From Fluoribacter gormanii (GTDB lineage: Bacteria > Pseudomonadota > Gammaproteobacteria > Legionellales > Legionellaceae): a stretch of 64,000 bases of DNA. This document shows positions 43,109 through 52,172 of the stretch, one piece after another (the first letter of the stretch is position 1; every line of letters begins with the position of its first letter). Under the pieces are notes generated by a model. It did no database searches. It worked only from the letters and a program-made list of their open reading frames with translations, and was not told where the DNA came from. Where the stretch lies: contig NZ_FTNL01000017.1 in NCBI RefSeq assembly GCF_900156395.1, positions 1 through 64,000 on the forward strand, read 5' to 3'. The translations under genes were made by a program, and so were the position numbers.

Positions 43109-46030
43109 ATGTTGAATAGAAGAAAATCATCTAAAAAAAGTGATTCATCAGAGAAATATTCTGCAATCAGTGGGTCTTTAAAGGGTATCCAAATTAATAC
43201 GAAACGAACCGATAGTATAGATAGATTAAACCAAGGAATAATAGAAATAAAAAAAGATAAAGAATTGTCTGATGATGTAAAAATTATTGCCCTCTTCGGT
43301 GTTTTTGTGAGGGAATATAATCGGATTGTAAAATCATTTGGTGGTGCAAATAGTAATTTAGGTAAATACATTAAAAATTTTTGTGCCCAGAATTTTGGTG
43401 TCGTTCTAGATCCAGCATTAAGCCATCATTTTGATCCAGGAAGTCTGATTCTACAAATTTTGAATTCGTTTGGCATCAAACCCTCTAATGAAAATCCCTC
43501 TGAGGAAGCCTCTTTATTAAAGACCAATACAAGAAGGGCAAATGAAGTGGAGTTTGCCTCAAAAAGTGATCCCGTGTTGGAAAGGCCAGAGGAAGTAATA
43601 GCCAAAGTAAGCCATTCACTAGATGACGCCCAAAATGATGGCGAGAAAATAGGTCAATTAACTTTACGTGATGACCCAAAACTGACGCGATTAGGAACTA
43701 TGTTTGGTGCAAACCAATTTTGTTATGGAGAAAAACCTGGTGGTGTAGAGCCTGGATTTAGGGCTATTGATATAAATGAACTATTTTTTAAAGAGCTGAT
43801 CCAGATCTTAGATCCAAAAAACTTGTCTTCTGAAAATCAACCTTATGATGCGAAAGCACTTAATAAATTGAGGGATAATTTGAGTAAAGAGGAAGACCTG
43901 AATCAAAAGAAAATTATTTTTGCAAAATTTATTAATTCCCAGGTACAAGGCCCTCATGCTCAAGGTGATTTAGCCCCGGGAATCAAATGGCTTTGCGATG
44001 AAGTGAAAACGGCTGTTGCCCGAAATAATCAACTAAGTGCCTGGATGTATAAACTGGATTATGCAGAAAGACAAAAAGACAGAGTTAAAGCGAATAAAGA
44101 AGCAATAAGAGAATTCGTCGGTACACATTTTGCCGGTATTTTTAGTGAACAAAACCAAAAACAGGAAATTGCCTGGGTTACTAACAAGGAAGGCGGAGTC
44201 CATGCCTTATTAGCTTGTGGTTGGAAAAATGATCTCAAAGAGTTTTCCGAATTCCTGCATGGTGGTTCTGAGCCTGATTATAATGGTGTGCTGGTTGAAG
44301 ACAAGGATGCTCCCGTAAAAGAATCTAAAGAAGTTCCAGGATTAGCCAAGAATTTAATTTTGGGTATTGAACTTGGTGATCGAGATGGTATGGGTAAAAA
44401 AGCTCAAAACAAAGGTCTTGCAGATGAAGAATTTTATGGTTTTGATTACGGCAAGCCTTATGAAGGCAAAGGAGTCGCTTCAACTTTAAGTGATGATTTT
44501 TCATTTGAAGACACGTTTGCTAAAGTCCCAGCTATATTTAGAGGTTCTTCAAGCATCGGTTTGGCCCGCCATTTTATGTATCGAAACTACAGTGTTTTCT
44601 ACGATACCGCTTTATCTGAGCGTATGGAAGGATTTCATTTATTGAGAAAAATGATTACTGGAGAAAACCCCAGCGAAGAAGTGATTGAAAGTCATCCAAC
44701 GTTAAGGGAAGAATTGGAACGAATTGAAAAACGCACCCCGTCCCCTCAAGACTTACTGGGTCAATTAGTGAGACTCAAAAACAAATGTGATCAAGAAAGT
44801 CCATTTCAGAACTTAATCGATGCGCAAATCTTCGAAATATGCGCTGGAAAATCTAATTTTGATTTGTATTTTGCTCAAGTAAAAATGGAATTACTCGAGA
44901 TGGGGATTAATAAAAATATGAATTATCAAGAACTCGCAGACTATATTGAGTTTATCAATGAAATGCAAGTCACTGCATCTAACAGCAATCAACAGATATT
45001 GGACACGTTCGAAAAACGAAGATTATTAACTGCTCAAGAAATTGATCTCCTCGATCACTTGGAAAAATATTTCTCACCGACTTCAGTAATGTCCCATGAT
45101 GGCGAGGTTTTTCTGAGGAAGATGCGCTTTGATCCGCAAAGTAGCAGAATTCCATTTCAATTAAGTAAAGAAACGAATGGAACTTATACTTTAACTACAA
45201 CAAACAAAGATCTTGTTAATCAATTAAGCCAGGAGTTTGGCCTCACGTGTGAACAAAATGATGCAGGATTAAGCTGCAATATAGGTAAAAATGCACTGGA
45301 ACAATTAATAATTGATGCTAAAGATAAATATGATAAAAAAAGGGAGGATTTACTGATTAAACCCACCTATAAGTTAATTACTTTTCCACATTTAGTCACT
45401 TTATTGAATCAAGATAATTCCCCCAGCAATCCTAAAGTTTCTATTGGCTTTTTATGGAGAGAAGACAACAGTTTGTCACTTCGAATCACTGCAAAAACTG
45501 AGCAACAAAAAGAACTGGTAAAAAAAATATTCGGACATGAGTATACCAAAAGATCTATACGGGTTGAAATTCCATCTGGAGAGCTTACCAATGTTAGAAA
45601 ACACATTGAAAAAACGCATGAAGAGTATTTGAAACTCAACACAAAAACCCAGGCAGAGCAAAGAGAGCCTACAATCCCAGTAGTATCTCAATCTACGAAA
45701 AAGACAAATAAATGGAGTGATTTTCATGAGAATTCAAAAGCTGAAACTCAAGAAAAGGCAAAACATTGCGAATTATTAGAACGATTTAGTAGGCTCATTC
45801 CTGACAACGAGGTTTTAGGTCACATTAAAAATGTAATTGAAGAGGTCACCGATCTCAAAATTATTGAACAATTATTGTCATATAATGATAGTACATTGTC
45901 TTCACCTGAAAACGTTCAAGCGATTGTTGGCGAGAATTTTACCAAAGTTAAAGTCATTAGTGATGAAATGATTGGAACTCAACAACCGGATGCATTGAGC
46001 TTAAAGCAAGATTTTTCAATAGCTCGCTAG
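43109..46030 (+). CDS. large orphan with PI-kinase-like catalytic loop, candidate effector
   Basis: A 973-residue soluble protein. Around residues 415-450 it reads LILGIELGDRDGMG, then KAQN, then GFDYGKP. This resembles the PI3/PI4-kinase catalytic loop (LGIGDRHxxN) followed by the DFG-type metal-binding motif: candidate residues are Asp424, Asn434 and Asp446. A glycine-rich LGTMFGANQFCYGEKPGG near residue 200 could be the nucleotide loop. The C-terminal 500 residues are helical and unassigned. ATG 43109 has GAGGT at good spacing; an ATG eight codons earlier is the alternative. A lipid or protein kinase effector is inference. Confidence 0.6.
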   Translation: MLNRRKSSKKSDSSEKYSAISGSLKGIQINTKRTDSIDRLNQGIIEIKKDKELSDDVKIIALFGVFVREYNRIVKSFGGANSNLGKYIKNFCAQNFGVVLDPALSHHFDPGSLILQILNSFGIKPSNENPSEEASLLKTNTRRANEVEFASKSDPVLERPEEVIAKVSHSLDDAQNDGEKIGQLTLRDDPKLTRLGTMFGANQFCYGEKPGGVEPGFRAIDINELFFKELIQILDPKNLSSENQPYDAKALNKLRDNLSKEEDLNQKKIIFAKFINSQVQGPHAQGDLAPGIKWLCDEVKTAVARNNQLSAWMYKLDYAERQKDRVKANKEAIREFVGTHFAGIFSEQNQKQEIAWVTNKEGGVHALLACGWKNDLKEFSEFLHGGSEPDYNGVLVEDKDAPVKESKEVPGLAKNLILGIELGDRDGMGKKAQNKGLADEEFYGFDYGKPYEGKGVASTLSDDFSFEDTFAKVPAIFRGSSSIGLARHFMYRNYSVFYDTALSERMEGFHLLRKMITGENPSEEVIESHPTLREELERIEKRTPSPQDLLGQLVRLKNKCDQESPFQNLIDAQIFEICAGKSNFDLYFAQVKMELLEMGINKNMNYQELADYIEFINEMQVTASNSNQQILDTFEKRRLLTAQEIDLLDHLEKYFSPTSVMSHDGEVFLRKMRFDPQSSRIPFQLSKETNGTYTLTTTNKDLVNQLSQEFGLTCEQNDAGLSCNIGKNALEQLIIDAKDKYDKKREDLLIKPTYKLITFPHLVTLLNQDNSPSNPKVSIGFLWREDNSLSLRITAKTEQQKELVKKIFGHEYTKRSIRVEIPSGELTNVRKHIEKTHEEYLKLNTKTQAEQREPTIPVVSQSTKKTNKWSDFHENSKAETQEKAKHCELLERFSRLIPDNEVLGHIKNVIEEVTDLKIIEQLLSYNDSTLSSPENVQAIVGENFTKVKVISDEMIGTQQPDALSLKQDFSIAR

Positions 46031-46531
46031 TAAACAATCCCGACTAGAAATATCGCCATTGAGCAATATAGTTTTAAAACATCAGCCCTAGAAAAATCAG
46101 AGCCCATAAAATTAATGCGAGATAAAACAGCTTTTTTTAATATGGCATCATTAAATTCACTATATGAAAAATTGCCTCCATCAATGATAAAACGTATTGC
46201 AGAACAACTTACAAAATTCGAGAATTGGCGGTTATTGTCCCATAAGGATTCAAACGAAGCTGACTATCAATGTAGCAAAAAATTACAAAAGAATTAACTC
46301 ATCAATCGTCATTTCGATTAATTCAGCTTTTGAAGAGCCCCCCATTTTTGCGTTCCTCCTTTCGGCAACAGCAATAGTGAGGCAACGATGCAATTTACAT
46401 ACTTATTTGGACATGGCTTCGGCAACAGGTATTTTGAGGCAATGCGTATCTTTCTATGAGAGTCTTCAATTATTTGTTTTATTTATCAATGTACTTTAAT
46501 ATGCACAACATTTCTTTGGAGACACTCAAAT
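46031..46531. other. decayed region with short frames and a 57-bp direct repeat
   Basis: About 500 bp without a convincing gene. A 60-codon frame (46115-46297) has an F-box-like pattern (LYEKLPPSMIKRIAEQL) but no good ribosome binding site. TTCGGCAACA-x-TGAGGCAA occurs at 46361 and again at 46418. This looks like the remains of a larger gene or effector. Confidence 0.35.
46361..46447 (+). repeat. two direct repeat units, 57-bp period
   Basis: TTCGGCAACAG followed by TGAGGCAA occurs at 46361-46388 and 46418-46445, about 85 percent alike over 28 bp. The period is a multiple of three, as in a decayed repeat-protein gene. Nothing else in the window matches it. Confidence 0.45.
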
Positions 46532-46978
46532 ATGTCTAAATCACGTACACTAGAATCAAATTTTAAAGGTTCTGCTGCACTAATTTCACAGTCATTTTTC
46601 TATGATAATGAAGTTAAGCCTTTTGAGCCTTTCCATTCATCCTTAGATGCATTAACTCGTTTTGCGGGCATATTTACTGGTATGGGATATACTGCAGGCT
46701 ATTCCTTCTATTTTGCCTTCAAATGTGTAGGAGCTATATTACACCTAAATGAACTCGATAGTGATCGTGGGGCAGTTCCAGCAATATTTGCAGGTGGTGT
46801 ATCTCTTGGCTATTTACTACTTACTTTAGGAGCGATCCCATTAAATACAATTGATTTTGTAGGCTCGACATTCAACACAATTAGGAACTCTTCAGCTCGT
46901 AGTACTTTGCAAGAAAATGCAGAAAATCTTGCTGAGTCCAGCGATGTTTCATCACAAGAGATTCGTGTTAGACCATAA
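46532..46978 (+). CDS. small protein with two membrane segments, unknown function
   Basis: A 148-residue protein with two hydrophobic stretches (about residues 44-70 and 82-108) joined by an acidic loop, forming a likely membrane hairpin. The soluble head of about 40 residues and the Ser/Glu-rich tail (residues 118-148) would lie on the same side. GGAGA precedes the ATG. Such two-helix proteins are frequent among Legionella effector-like genes, and its place in the accessory region fits, but no domain is recognised. Confidence 0.5.
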   Translation: MSKSRTLESNFKGSAALISQSFFYDNEVKPFEPFHSSLDALTRFAGIFTGMGYTAGYSFYFAFKCVGAILHLNELDSDRGAVPAIFAGGVSLGYLLLTLGAIPLNTIDFVGSTFNTIRNSSARSTLQENAENLAESSDVSSQEIRVRP

Positions 46979-47079
46979 TATGGGAGACTGTAAGAAGTAT
47001 TTTTAAGATCTAAAAGTACTAGCACTACCTGACACAACAGTGACGAAAACGTGCCAACTTTTGAAGCTGTCTTATGTAG

Positions 47080-47208
47080 ATGCCCCCCTTCATAGCCAAA
47101 AAGCTTGAAGAATTCACTGATGGAAACTATAAAAATAATGATTATTGGGATTGTAAGGATTTACAAACACATTTAAATTACCTTTACAAGGAACCTTCCT
47201 TTAAATAA
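47080..47208 (+). CDS. possible 42-aa ORF or gene remnant
   Basis: An ATG at 47080 opens a 42-codon frame with protein-like composition (KKLEEFTDG, DYWDCKDLQTHLNYLY) in an otherwise unassigned spacer. No ribosome binding site is obvious. It may be the last part of a lost gene rather than a functional small protein. Confidence 0.25.
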   Translation: MPPFIAKKLEEFTDGNYKNNDYWDCKDLQTHLNYLYKEPSFK

Positions 47209-47242
47209 ATTAACAGCCAAACTTACAAATAAGGGATTATTT

Positions 47243-48481
47243 TTGAAGAAACGGATTGCAGTGATTGGTTCAGGGATATCTGGTTTAACGAGCTCCTATA
47301 TTTTAAGCAAAAACTATGATGTTTCATTATTTGAAGCCAACAATTATCTTGGTGGTCATACAAATACCCTATCTGTAGAAACTGAAGAAGCGACATACTC
47401 AATCGATACCGGATTCATTGTGTTTAACAAAAGAACCTACCCTAACTTTTGTAAATTGCTCGAAGAGTTAAATGTTCCAATTCAACCTAGTGAAATGAGT
47501 TTTAGCTATCGCTCGGATCGACGCGGTCTTGAGTATAGTGGCCATAATTTAAATACACTTTTTTCAGATCGTCGAAACCTATTTAAGTTAGACTTTTATC
47601 GTCTAATCAAAGACATTATTGTATTTAATTCCGACGCAAAAAAATTCTTAGATCGAACTAATAATCTCGAAATAACCATCAATGACTTCATCACAGAAAA
47701 CAAATACTCGGAGCAATTTATAGAATCTTATCTAGTTCCAATGATGGCTTCTATTTGGTCTAAATATAAAGAAGATACACTAAATTGTTCTGCTAGTTTT
47801 ATACTAAAATTTTACAATAACCATGGGCTTCTTGATTTATACAACCGACCTATGTGGTATGTTATTAGGAATGGTTCGAAAAACTATATCGTACCTATGA
47901 TTAAGAAACTTAAAGATCAAATATACTTAAATTCTAAAGTAGATTTAATCAAACGAGAAAATAATAAGATCGCGATAGTAACCAACTCCCAAGAGCACGT
48001 TTTTGATGCTGTTGTATGCGCGACTCATAGCGATCAAGCCCTAACCATGCTTGAGAAACCTACTCATGAAGAAATCGGCATTTTGTCAGCAATCAAATAT
48101 ACTGAAAACGAGGTAGTGCTTCATAAAGACAGAAATATAATGCCAAAAAATAAAAGGGCTTGGGCAAGTTGGAATTACTTTGATAACCAAGGCACAGCGC
48201 CCACACTCACCTACTATATGAATCGATTGCAGTCAATTAAATCCAATCATGATTTTTTTGTATCGGTTAATCTTGCAAATGAAATTGCTGAAAATCAAAT
48301 AGTCCAATCATTTAAATATGCGCATCCCTGTTTGAATGTGTCTGCCTTAAAAGCGCAACAGCAAATTGCTTTGATTAATGGAATGAATAATACGTACTAT
48401 GTCGGAAGTTATTGGGGTTATGGCTTTCATGAAGATGGAGTCAATAGTGCGATAAATACGTGTAAGCTGCTAGGAACCTAG
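47243..48481 (+). CDS. FAD-dependent amine-oxidase-like oxidoreductase
   Basis: A 412-residue flavoprotein. The dinucleotide-binding motif VIGSGISGLTSSY is at the N-terminus, followed by FEANNYLGGHTNT and a C-terminal FAD motif (YYVGSYWGYGFHEDGVNSA). This type regularly precedes DUF1365 and a CFA-synthase-like methyltransferase, as here, and is thought to act on unsaturated or methylated acyl chains. The start is TTG with AAGGGA upstream. It leads an operon of five overlapping or abutting genes up to 51762. Confidence 0.85.
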   Translation: MKKRIAVIGSGISGLTSSYILSKNYDVSLFEANNYLGGHTNTLSVETEEATYSIDTGFIVFNKRTYPNFCKLLEELNVPIQPSEMSFSYRSDRRGLEYSGHNLNTLFSDRRNLFKLDFYRLIKDIIVFNSDAKKFLDRTNNLEITINDFITENKYSEQFIESYLVPMMASIWSKYKEDTLNCSASFILKFYNNHGLLDLYNRPMWYVIRNGSKNYIVPMIKKLKDQIYLNSKVDLIKRENNKIAIVTNSQEHVFDAVVCATHSDQALTMLEKPTHEEIGILSAIKYTENEVVLHKDRNIMPKNKRAWASWNYFDNQGTAPTLTYYMNRLQSIKSNHDFFVSVNLANEIAENQIVQSFKYAHPCLNVSALKAQQQIALINGMNNTYYVGSYWGYGFHEDGVNSAINTCKLLGT

Positions 48482-49237
48482 ATGATGAAGCATCTAATTT
48501 TTACGGGTCATGTGCGACATCGCCGTTTTTTTCCTAAACGGCATCAATTTTCATATAAATTATTTATGTTCTGTTTTGATCTGGCTAACATAAATACTTC
48601 ATTCAGAGACATCAAACACGTATCCATAGAGAAATTTAATTGGTTTTCATTTAGACGAAAACATTATCTTAATGAATCGACTATGCCTCTTGATGAATAT
48701 GCTCGTCAGTTGATAATGAGTCGGTATGGAACGTACCCAAAGGGAAAAATCTATTTATTAACCCAACTGAGTTGTTTAGGGTATTGCTTTAACCCCATCA
48801 GTATTTATTTTCTCTTTGATGAAGCGAATCAAAATTTGGACTATTTAATTTTGGAAGTCACGAACACCCCTTGGGGAGAGCGGCATAATTATATTCTTAA
48901 GCATTCAGCCAAACCTAAGAATGAAATCTATTCTTATCAATTTCAAAAAGAGCTGCATGTATCACCATTCATGTCTATGAATTATACCTATCGAATCAAT
49001 TTAAAATTAAATCAACAAAAAATAGTTGTTCATATGGAAAATTATTGTGAGGGAAAAAAGGATTTTGATGCGACATTAACATTAAAGGCCGAGGATAACT
49101 CATCCATTAAAAAGGTATTCTGGAAGCATCCGTTAATGACCTATAAAGTTGCGGCTGCAATTTATTGGCAAGCATTAAAATTATGGATTAAGGGTGTTCC
49201 ATTTCATGCCCACCCACGATCAAATAAAAGGACATAG
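48482..49237 (+). CDS. DUF1365 family protein
   Basis: A 251-residue protein beginning at the base after the FAD gene's stop. It shows the DUF1365 start (LIFTGHVRHRRFFPKRHQFSYKLFMF), the central TQLSCLGYCFNPISIYF block and a basic C-terminus. The family function is not established; it is consistently co-encoded with the FAD oxidoreductase and CFA-like methyltransferase and has been linked genetically to unusual membrane fatty acids in other bacteria. No signal peptide is seen. Confidence 0.88.
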   Translation: MMKHLIFTGHVRHRRFFPKRHQFSYKLFMFCFDLANINTSFRDIKHVSIEKFNWFSFRRKHYLNESTMPLDEYARQLIMSRYGTYPKGKIYLLTQLSCLGYCFNPISIYFLFDEANQNLDYLILEVTNTPWGERHNYILKHSAKPKNEIYSYQFQKELHVSPFMSMNYTYRINLKLNQQKIVVHMENYCEGKKDFDATLTLKAEDNSSIKKVFWKHPLMTYKVAAAIYWQALKLWIKGVPFHAHPRSNKRT

Positions 49238-49238
49238 C

Positions 49239-50456
49239 ATGAACCAAAATAATTATTTATCCACTCTGAGTGTAAGATTCTGCAAAAAAATCTTTTTTAA
49301 GTTATTAAATGGCATCACACATGGGGCTGTCGAAGTCAATGATCATGAGAGCCGCTATGTATTTGGTCATGAACAAGAAAAAAATGATTTAATTCCTACA
49401 ATCAATATAAATAATCCCAATGCTTATAGAGCAATCCTTCTTGGAGGCTCTGTTGGTGCTGGAAAAAGTTACATCGATGGAAATTGGGATACAAACGACC
49501 TACAAAAATTGATTACACTTTTTATTAAAAATGACTCCCTCTTCAATAATATTGAAAGTCCCATCGCTCGTTTTTTTAATTTGATGAGAACCATAAGCTA
49601 TAAATTAAAAAATAATTCAGTTCGTCGCGCTAAAGAGAATATTCTGGCCCATTACGACTTAGGAAATGATTTCTTTAAATTAATTCTCGACCCCTCAATG
49701 ATGTATTCTTGCGCGCTTTATAAACCATCGGATATCAGCTTGGAGGAAGCTTCTAAGAAAAAAATTCAAGCTATATGTAGTGCATTGCAACTTAAACCCA
49801 GTGATCATATATTGGAAATAGGCACAGGATGGGGTGGATTTGCTTGTTATGCAGCGCAAGAGTATGGCTGTAAGGTGACCACAACGACCATTTCAGAAAA
49901 ACAATACCTTTATGTCAAAGAAAAAATCAGTCAATTGGGCTTAGACAATCAGATTCAATTATTAAAAGAAGATTACAGAAAGCTTTCTGGACAATACGAT
50001 AAAGTAGTTTCAATCGAGATGATTGAGGCAGTTGGACATAAATATTTTGATACCTTTTTTCAACAATGTAATCAGCTTCTTAAACCTGAAGGTTTATTCT
50101 TCTTACAGGCAATCGTAATTAATGATCAAGCCTATGAAGCAGCAAAAGATGAGGTCGATTTTATTAAAAAATATATTTTCCCTGGCGGCTGCTTGCCCTC
50201 GGTGTTTTCGATAAATAAATCAATTGCCAGCAAAACCACCTTGCAATTGCTGTCATTTGAAGACATAGGACAACATTATGTTTCTACTTTGAATGATTGG
50301 CATAAAAAATTATTAGCAAATAAACAAGAAATTCTTGCACAAGGATTTACTGAGTCTTTTATTCGAACCTGGGAATTCTATTTTTTTTATTGTGCCGCGG
50401 GCTTCCAGACCAATTACATTAGTGATATTCATGCCTTGTGGCGAAAGAGAAGATGA
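49239..50456 (+). CDS. cyclopropane-fatty-acid-synthase-like methyltransferase
   Basis: A 405-residue SAM-dependent methyltransferase acting on phospholipid acyl chains. DPSMMYSCALY carries the conserved Cys near the active site; HYDLGNDFF, SAM motif I ILEIGTGWGGFA and SIEMIEAVGHKYF are all CFA-synthase hallmarks. Operon context suggests a special product, such as a methyl-branched or furan fatty acid (UfaM type), rather than a plain cyclopropane. ATG 49239 lies 1 bp after the DUF1365 stop, with AAGGA upstream; longer starts overlap that gene. Confidence 0.9.
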   Translation: MNQNNYLSTLSVRFCKKIFFKLLNGITHGAVEVNDHESRYVFGHEQEKNDLIPTININNPNAYRAILLGGSVGAGKSYIDGNWDTNDLQKLITLFIKNDSLFNNIESPIARFFNLMRTISYKLKNNSVRRAKENILAHYDLGNDFFKLILDPSMMYSCALYKPSDISLEEASKKKIQAICSALQLKPSDHILEIGTGWGGFACYAAQEYGCKVTTTTISEKQYLYVKEKISQLGLDNQIQLLKEDYRKLSGQYDKVVSIEMIEAVGHKYFDTFFQQCNQLLKPEGLFFLQAIVINDQAYEAAKDEVDFIKKYIFPGGCLPSVFSINKSIASKTTLQLLSFEDIGQHYVSTLNDWHKKLLANKQEILAQGFTESFIRTWEFYFFYCAAGFQTNYISDIHALWRKRR

Positions 50457-50989
50457 AGACATTACATTACCTGATTCATACAATTGCTTACTATGTAGCT
50501 TGGTTTGCATGCATCCTACTTGCTGCTCGCGGATATGCATGGATAAGCCCTCTTATTGTAGTTGCTTGTGTTTTGTTGCAATTGTACTGGCAACATCAAA
50601 CGAGAAGGCCCCTACAAGGGCTATGGCTTTTATTAGCGATAGTCGTCTCTATCAGTACTCTGGTCGATAGCACTCTGGTTTATAAAGGAATTGTAATTTA
50701 TTCAGCAAACCCCTTTTCTCCCTATTTTACTTCTCCTTGGATGATGACTATATGGATAAGTTTTACGGTTGTTTTATATGCCACATTAAGTAGCCTATTC
50801 GATCACCTGCTTTTGCTCGGGCTTTTGTCATGTGCAGGCTTTTCGTTGGCATTTCGCATTGGAGGAAGCTTGGGCGCTGCTTTTTTTCCTTATGGCAGCG
50901 ATATAACTTGTCTTTTTATTGGGTTAATTTGGTCTCTTTTATTGCCATTTTGCGTCTACTGTTACCAAAAAGTAAAGGAGAGTAAATAA
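50453..50989 (+). CDS. DUF2878 family membrane protein
   Basis: A 178-residue protein with about five to six membrane helices, of the DUF2878 type often found after CFA-like genes. The ATG overlaps the preceding stop (ATGA), and its own stop overlaps the next ATG (TAATG). A GTG five codons upstream is less likely. The function is unknown; the context suggests membrane lipid modification or electron supply for it. Confidence 0.75.
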   Translation: MKTLHYLIHTIAYYVAWFACILLAARGYAWISPLIVVACVLLQLYWQHQTRRPLQGLWLLLAIVVSISTLVDSTLVYKGIVIYSANPFSPYFTSPWMMTIWISFTVVLYATLSSLFDHLLLLGLLSCAGFSLAFRIGGSLGAAFFPYGSDITCLFIGLIWSLLLPFCVYCYQKVKESK

Positions 50990-51762
50990 TGTATGCTCTC
51001 TGTACCGTAGTAATTTATCTTATTTTACAAATGAGTTTCATGTGGGGATTATATCGAATTCTAAAAAATCCTTCCGTTGTTGATGTTTCATGGTCATTAG
51101 GGTTAATGGTTTCAGGTTTAATTTATTTAAGTTTAACTACGCTAAATACTCGTACTTTGATTATTGGTTGTCTTCTCATTCTATGGGCCTTACGCCTTGC
51201 AATCTATCTATGGTACACCCGAATAAGAAAAGGACATGTTGATAAGCGCTATCTCGAACTGAGTTCAAATTGGAAAATAAGCCCCTCTCTCGGTTTTTTT
51301 ATTAACTTCCAACTCCAAGGACTATTGATTCTAATTATTTCAAGTGTATTTTTTCTGATTAGCAAATCAGGACTGACTCATATTTCCTTATTAGATAGCA
51401 TTGCATTTTGCATTATTTTAGTCGGAATCATGGGTGAGACTTTGGCCGATTTGCAGCTGCAACGTTTCAAAACTCGACACAAAGGGGAAGTTTGTAACGA
51501 AGGCTTATGGAATTATTCTCGTCACCCCAATTATTTTTTTGATTGGTTGAGTTGGATGGGATTCGCCTTATTTGCGATACAGTCAAATATTGGGTACTTA
51601 AGCATACTTTCTCCTTTAATGCTTTATGTCATTTTTACCCGTATGACAGGTCCCTTGACCGAAAGAGGTTCCATACAATCAAGAGGACAAAAATACATTG
51701 CATATCAAAAGCAAACCTCAATGTTTTTCCCTTGGTTCAAGAAAAAAATCGATTCTGAATGA
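50989..51762 (+). CDS. DUF1295 / steroid 5-alpha-reductase-like membrane protein
   Basis: A 257-residue membrane protein with about six helices. The C-terminal motif GLWNYSRHPNYFFDWLSW is the NADPH-binding signature of the DUF1295/5-alpha-reductase and isoprenylcysteine methyltransferase superfamily. It is likely to reduce or modify a lipid double bond in concert with the upstream genes. AAGGAG precedes the ATG. Its 3' end overlaps the convergent DUF2177 gene by 26 bp. Confidence 0.85.
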   Translation: MYALCTVVIYLILQMSFMWGLYRILKNPSVVDVSWSLGLMVSGLIYLSLTTLNTRTLIIGCLLILWALRLAIYLWYTRIRKGHVDKRYLELSSNWKISPSLGFFINFQLQGLLILIISSVFFLISKSGLTHISLLDSIAFCIILVGIMGETLADLQLQRFKTRHKGEVCNEGLWNYSRHPNYFFDWLSWMGFALFAIQSNIGYLSILSPLMLYVIFTRMTGPLTERGSIQSRGQKYIAYQKQTSMFFPWFKKKIDSE

Positions 51763-52150
51763 AGACCGCAAATAGACTACTCAAACCACATAACACCATT
51801 CCCCAAATAAAATCGATTAGGGTTATCTTCCAAGGCCAGCTTGCGAGGATTGAGTAATTGGTAAAATCATATATCCCATAGGTCACAAGACCAAGGATTA
51901 TTCCTCCAGCTAATGCTTGCAGGTAATTACCTTGTGCGCCAGGAAGAACAAAATAAAGAATGCCTAAGGTGATGCAAACATAAACAACTGCTGCTGCCCA
52001 CCAAATAGGCGCCATTCCCTCAGTTGATTTACGTAACAACATGCCGATGTGTTCTGCATAAATACTTTTGGCAATGAAGCCTAACCAAATCATGTCCAGT
52101 ACAAAGACACAAATCATCGTGAAGAAAAAAAGCCCTATAAGTTTCATCAT
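51737..52150 (-). CDS. DUF2177 family membrane protein
   Basis: A 137-residue protein with four membrane helices. LDMIWLGFIAKSIY and GLVTYGIYDFTNYSIL are characteristic of DUF2177. The family has no established function but recurs in light- and stress-associated clusters with photolyase and CFA-like genes. GGAGAAC precedes the start. It is convergent with the operon to its left and follows the desaturase gene on the minus strand, 22 bp apart. Confidence 0.85.
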   Translation of the reverse strand: MMKLIGLFFFTMICVFVLDMIWLGFIAKSIYAEHIGMLLRKSTEGMAPIWWAAAVVYVCITLGILYFVLPGAQGNYLQALAGGIILGLVTYGIYDFTNYSILASWPWKITLIDFIWGMVLCGLSSLFAVFIQNRFFS

Positions 52151-52172
52151 AGTTCTCCATAAATAGCAACAA

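Noticed and set aside
46197-46499. A 100-codon frame in the decayed zone
   Set aside because: Composition is not protein-like beyond the direct repeats and no start signal is seen; treated as remnant sequence only.
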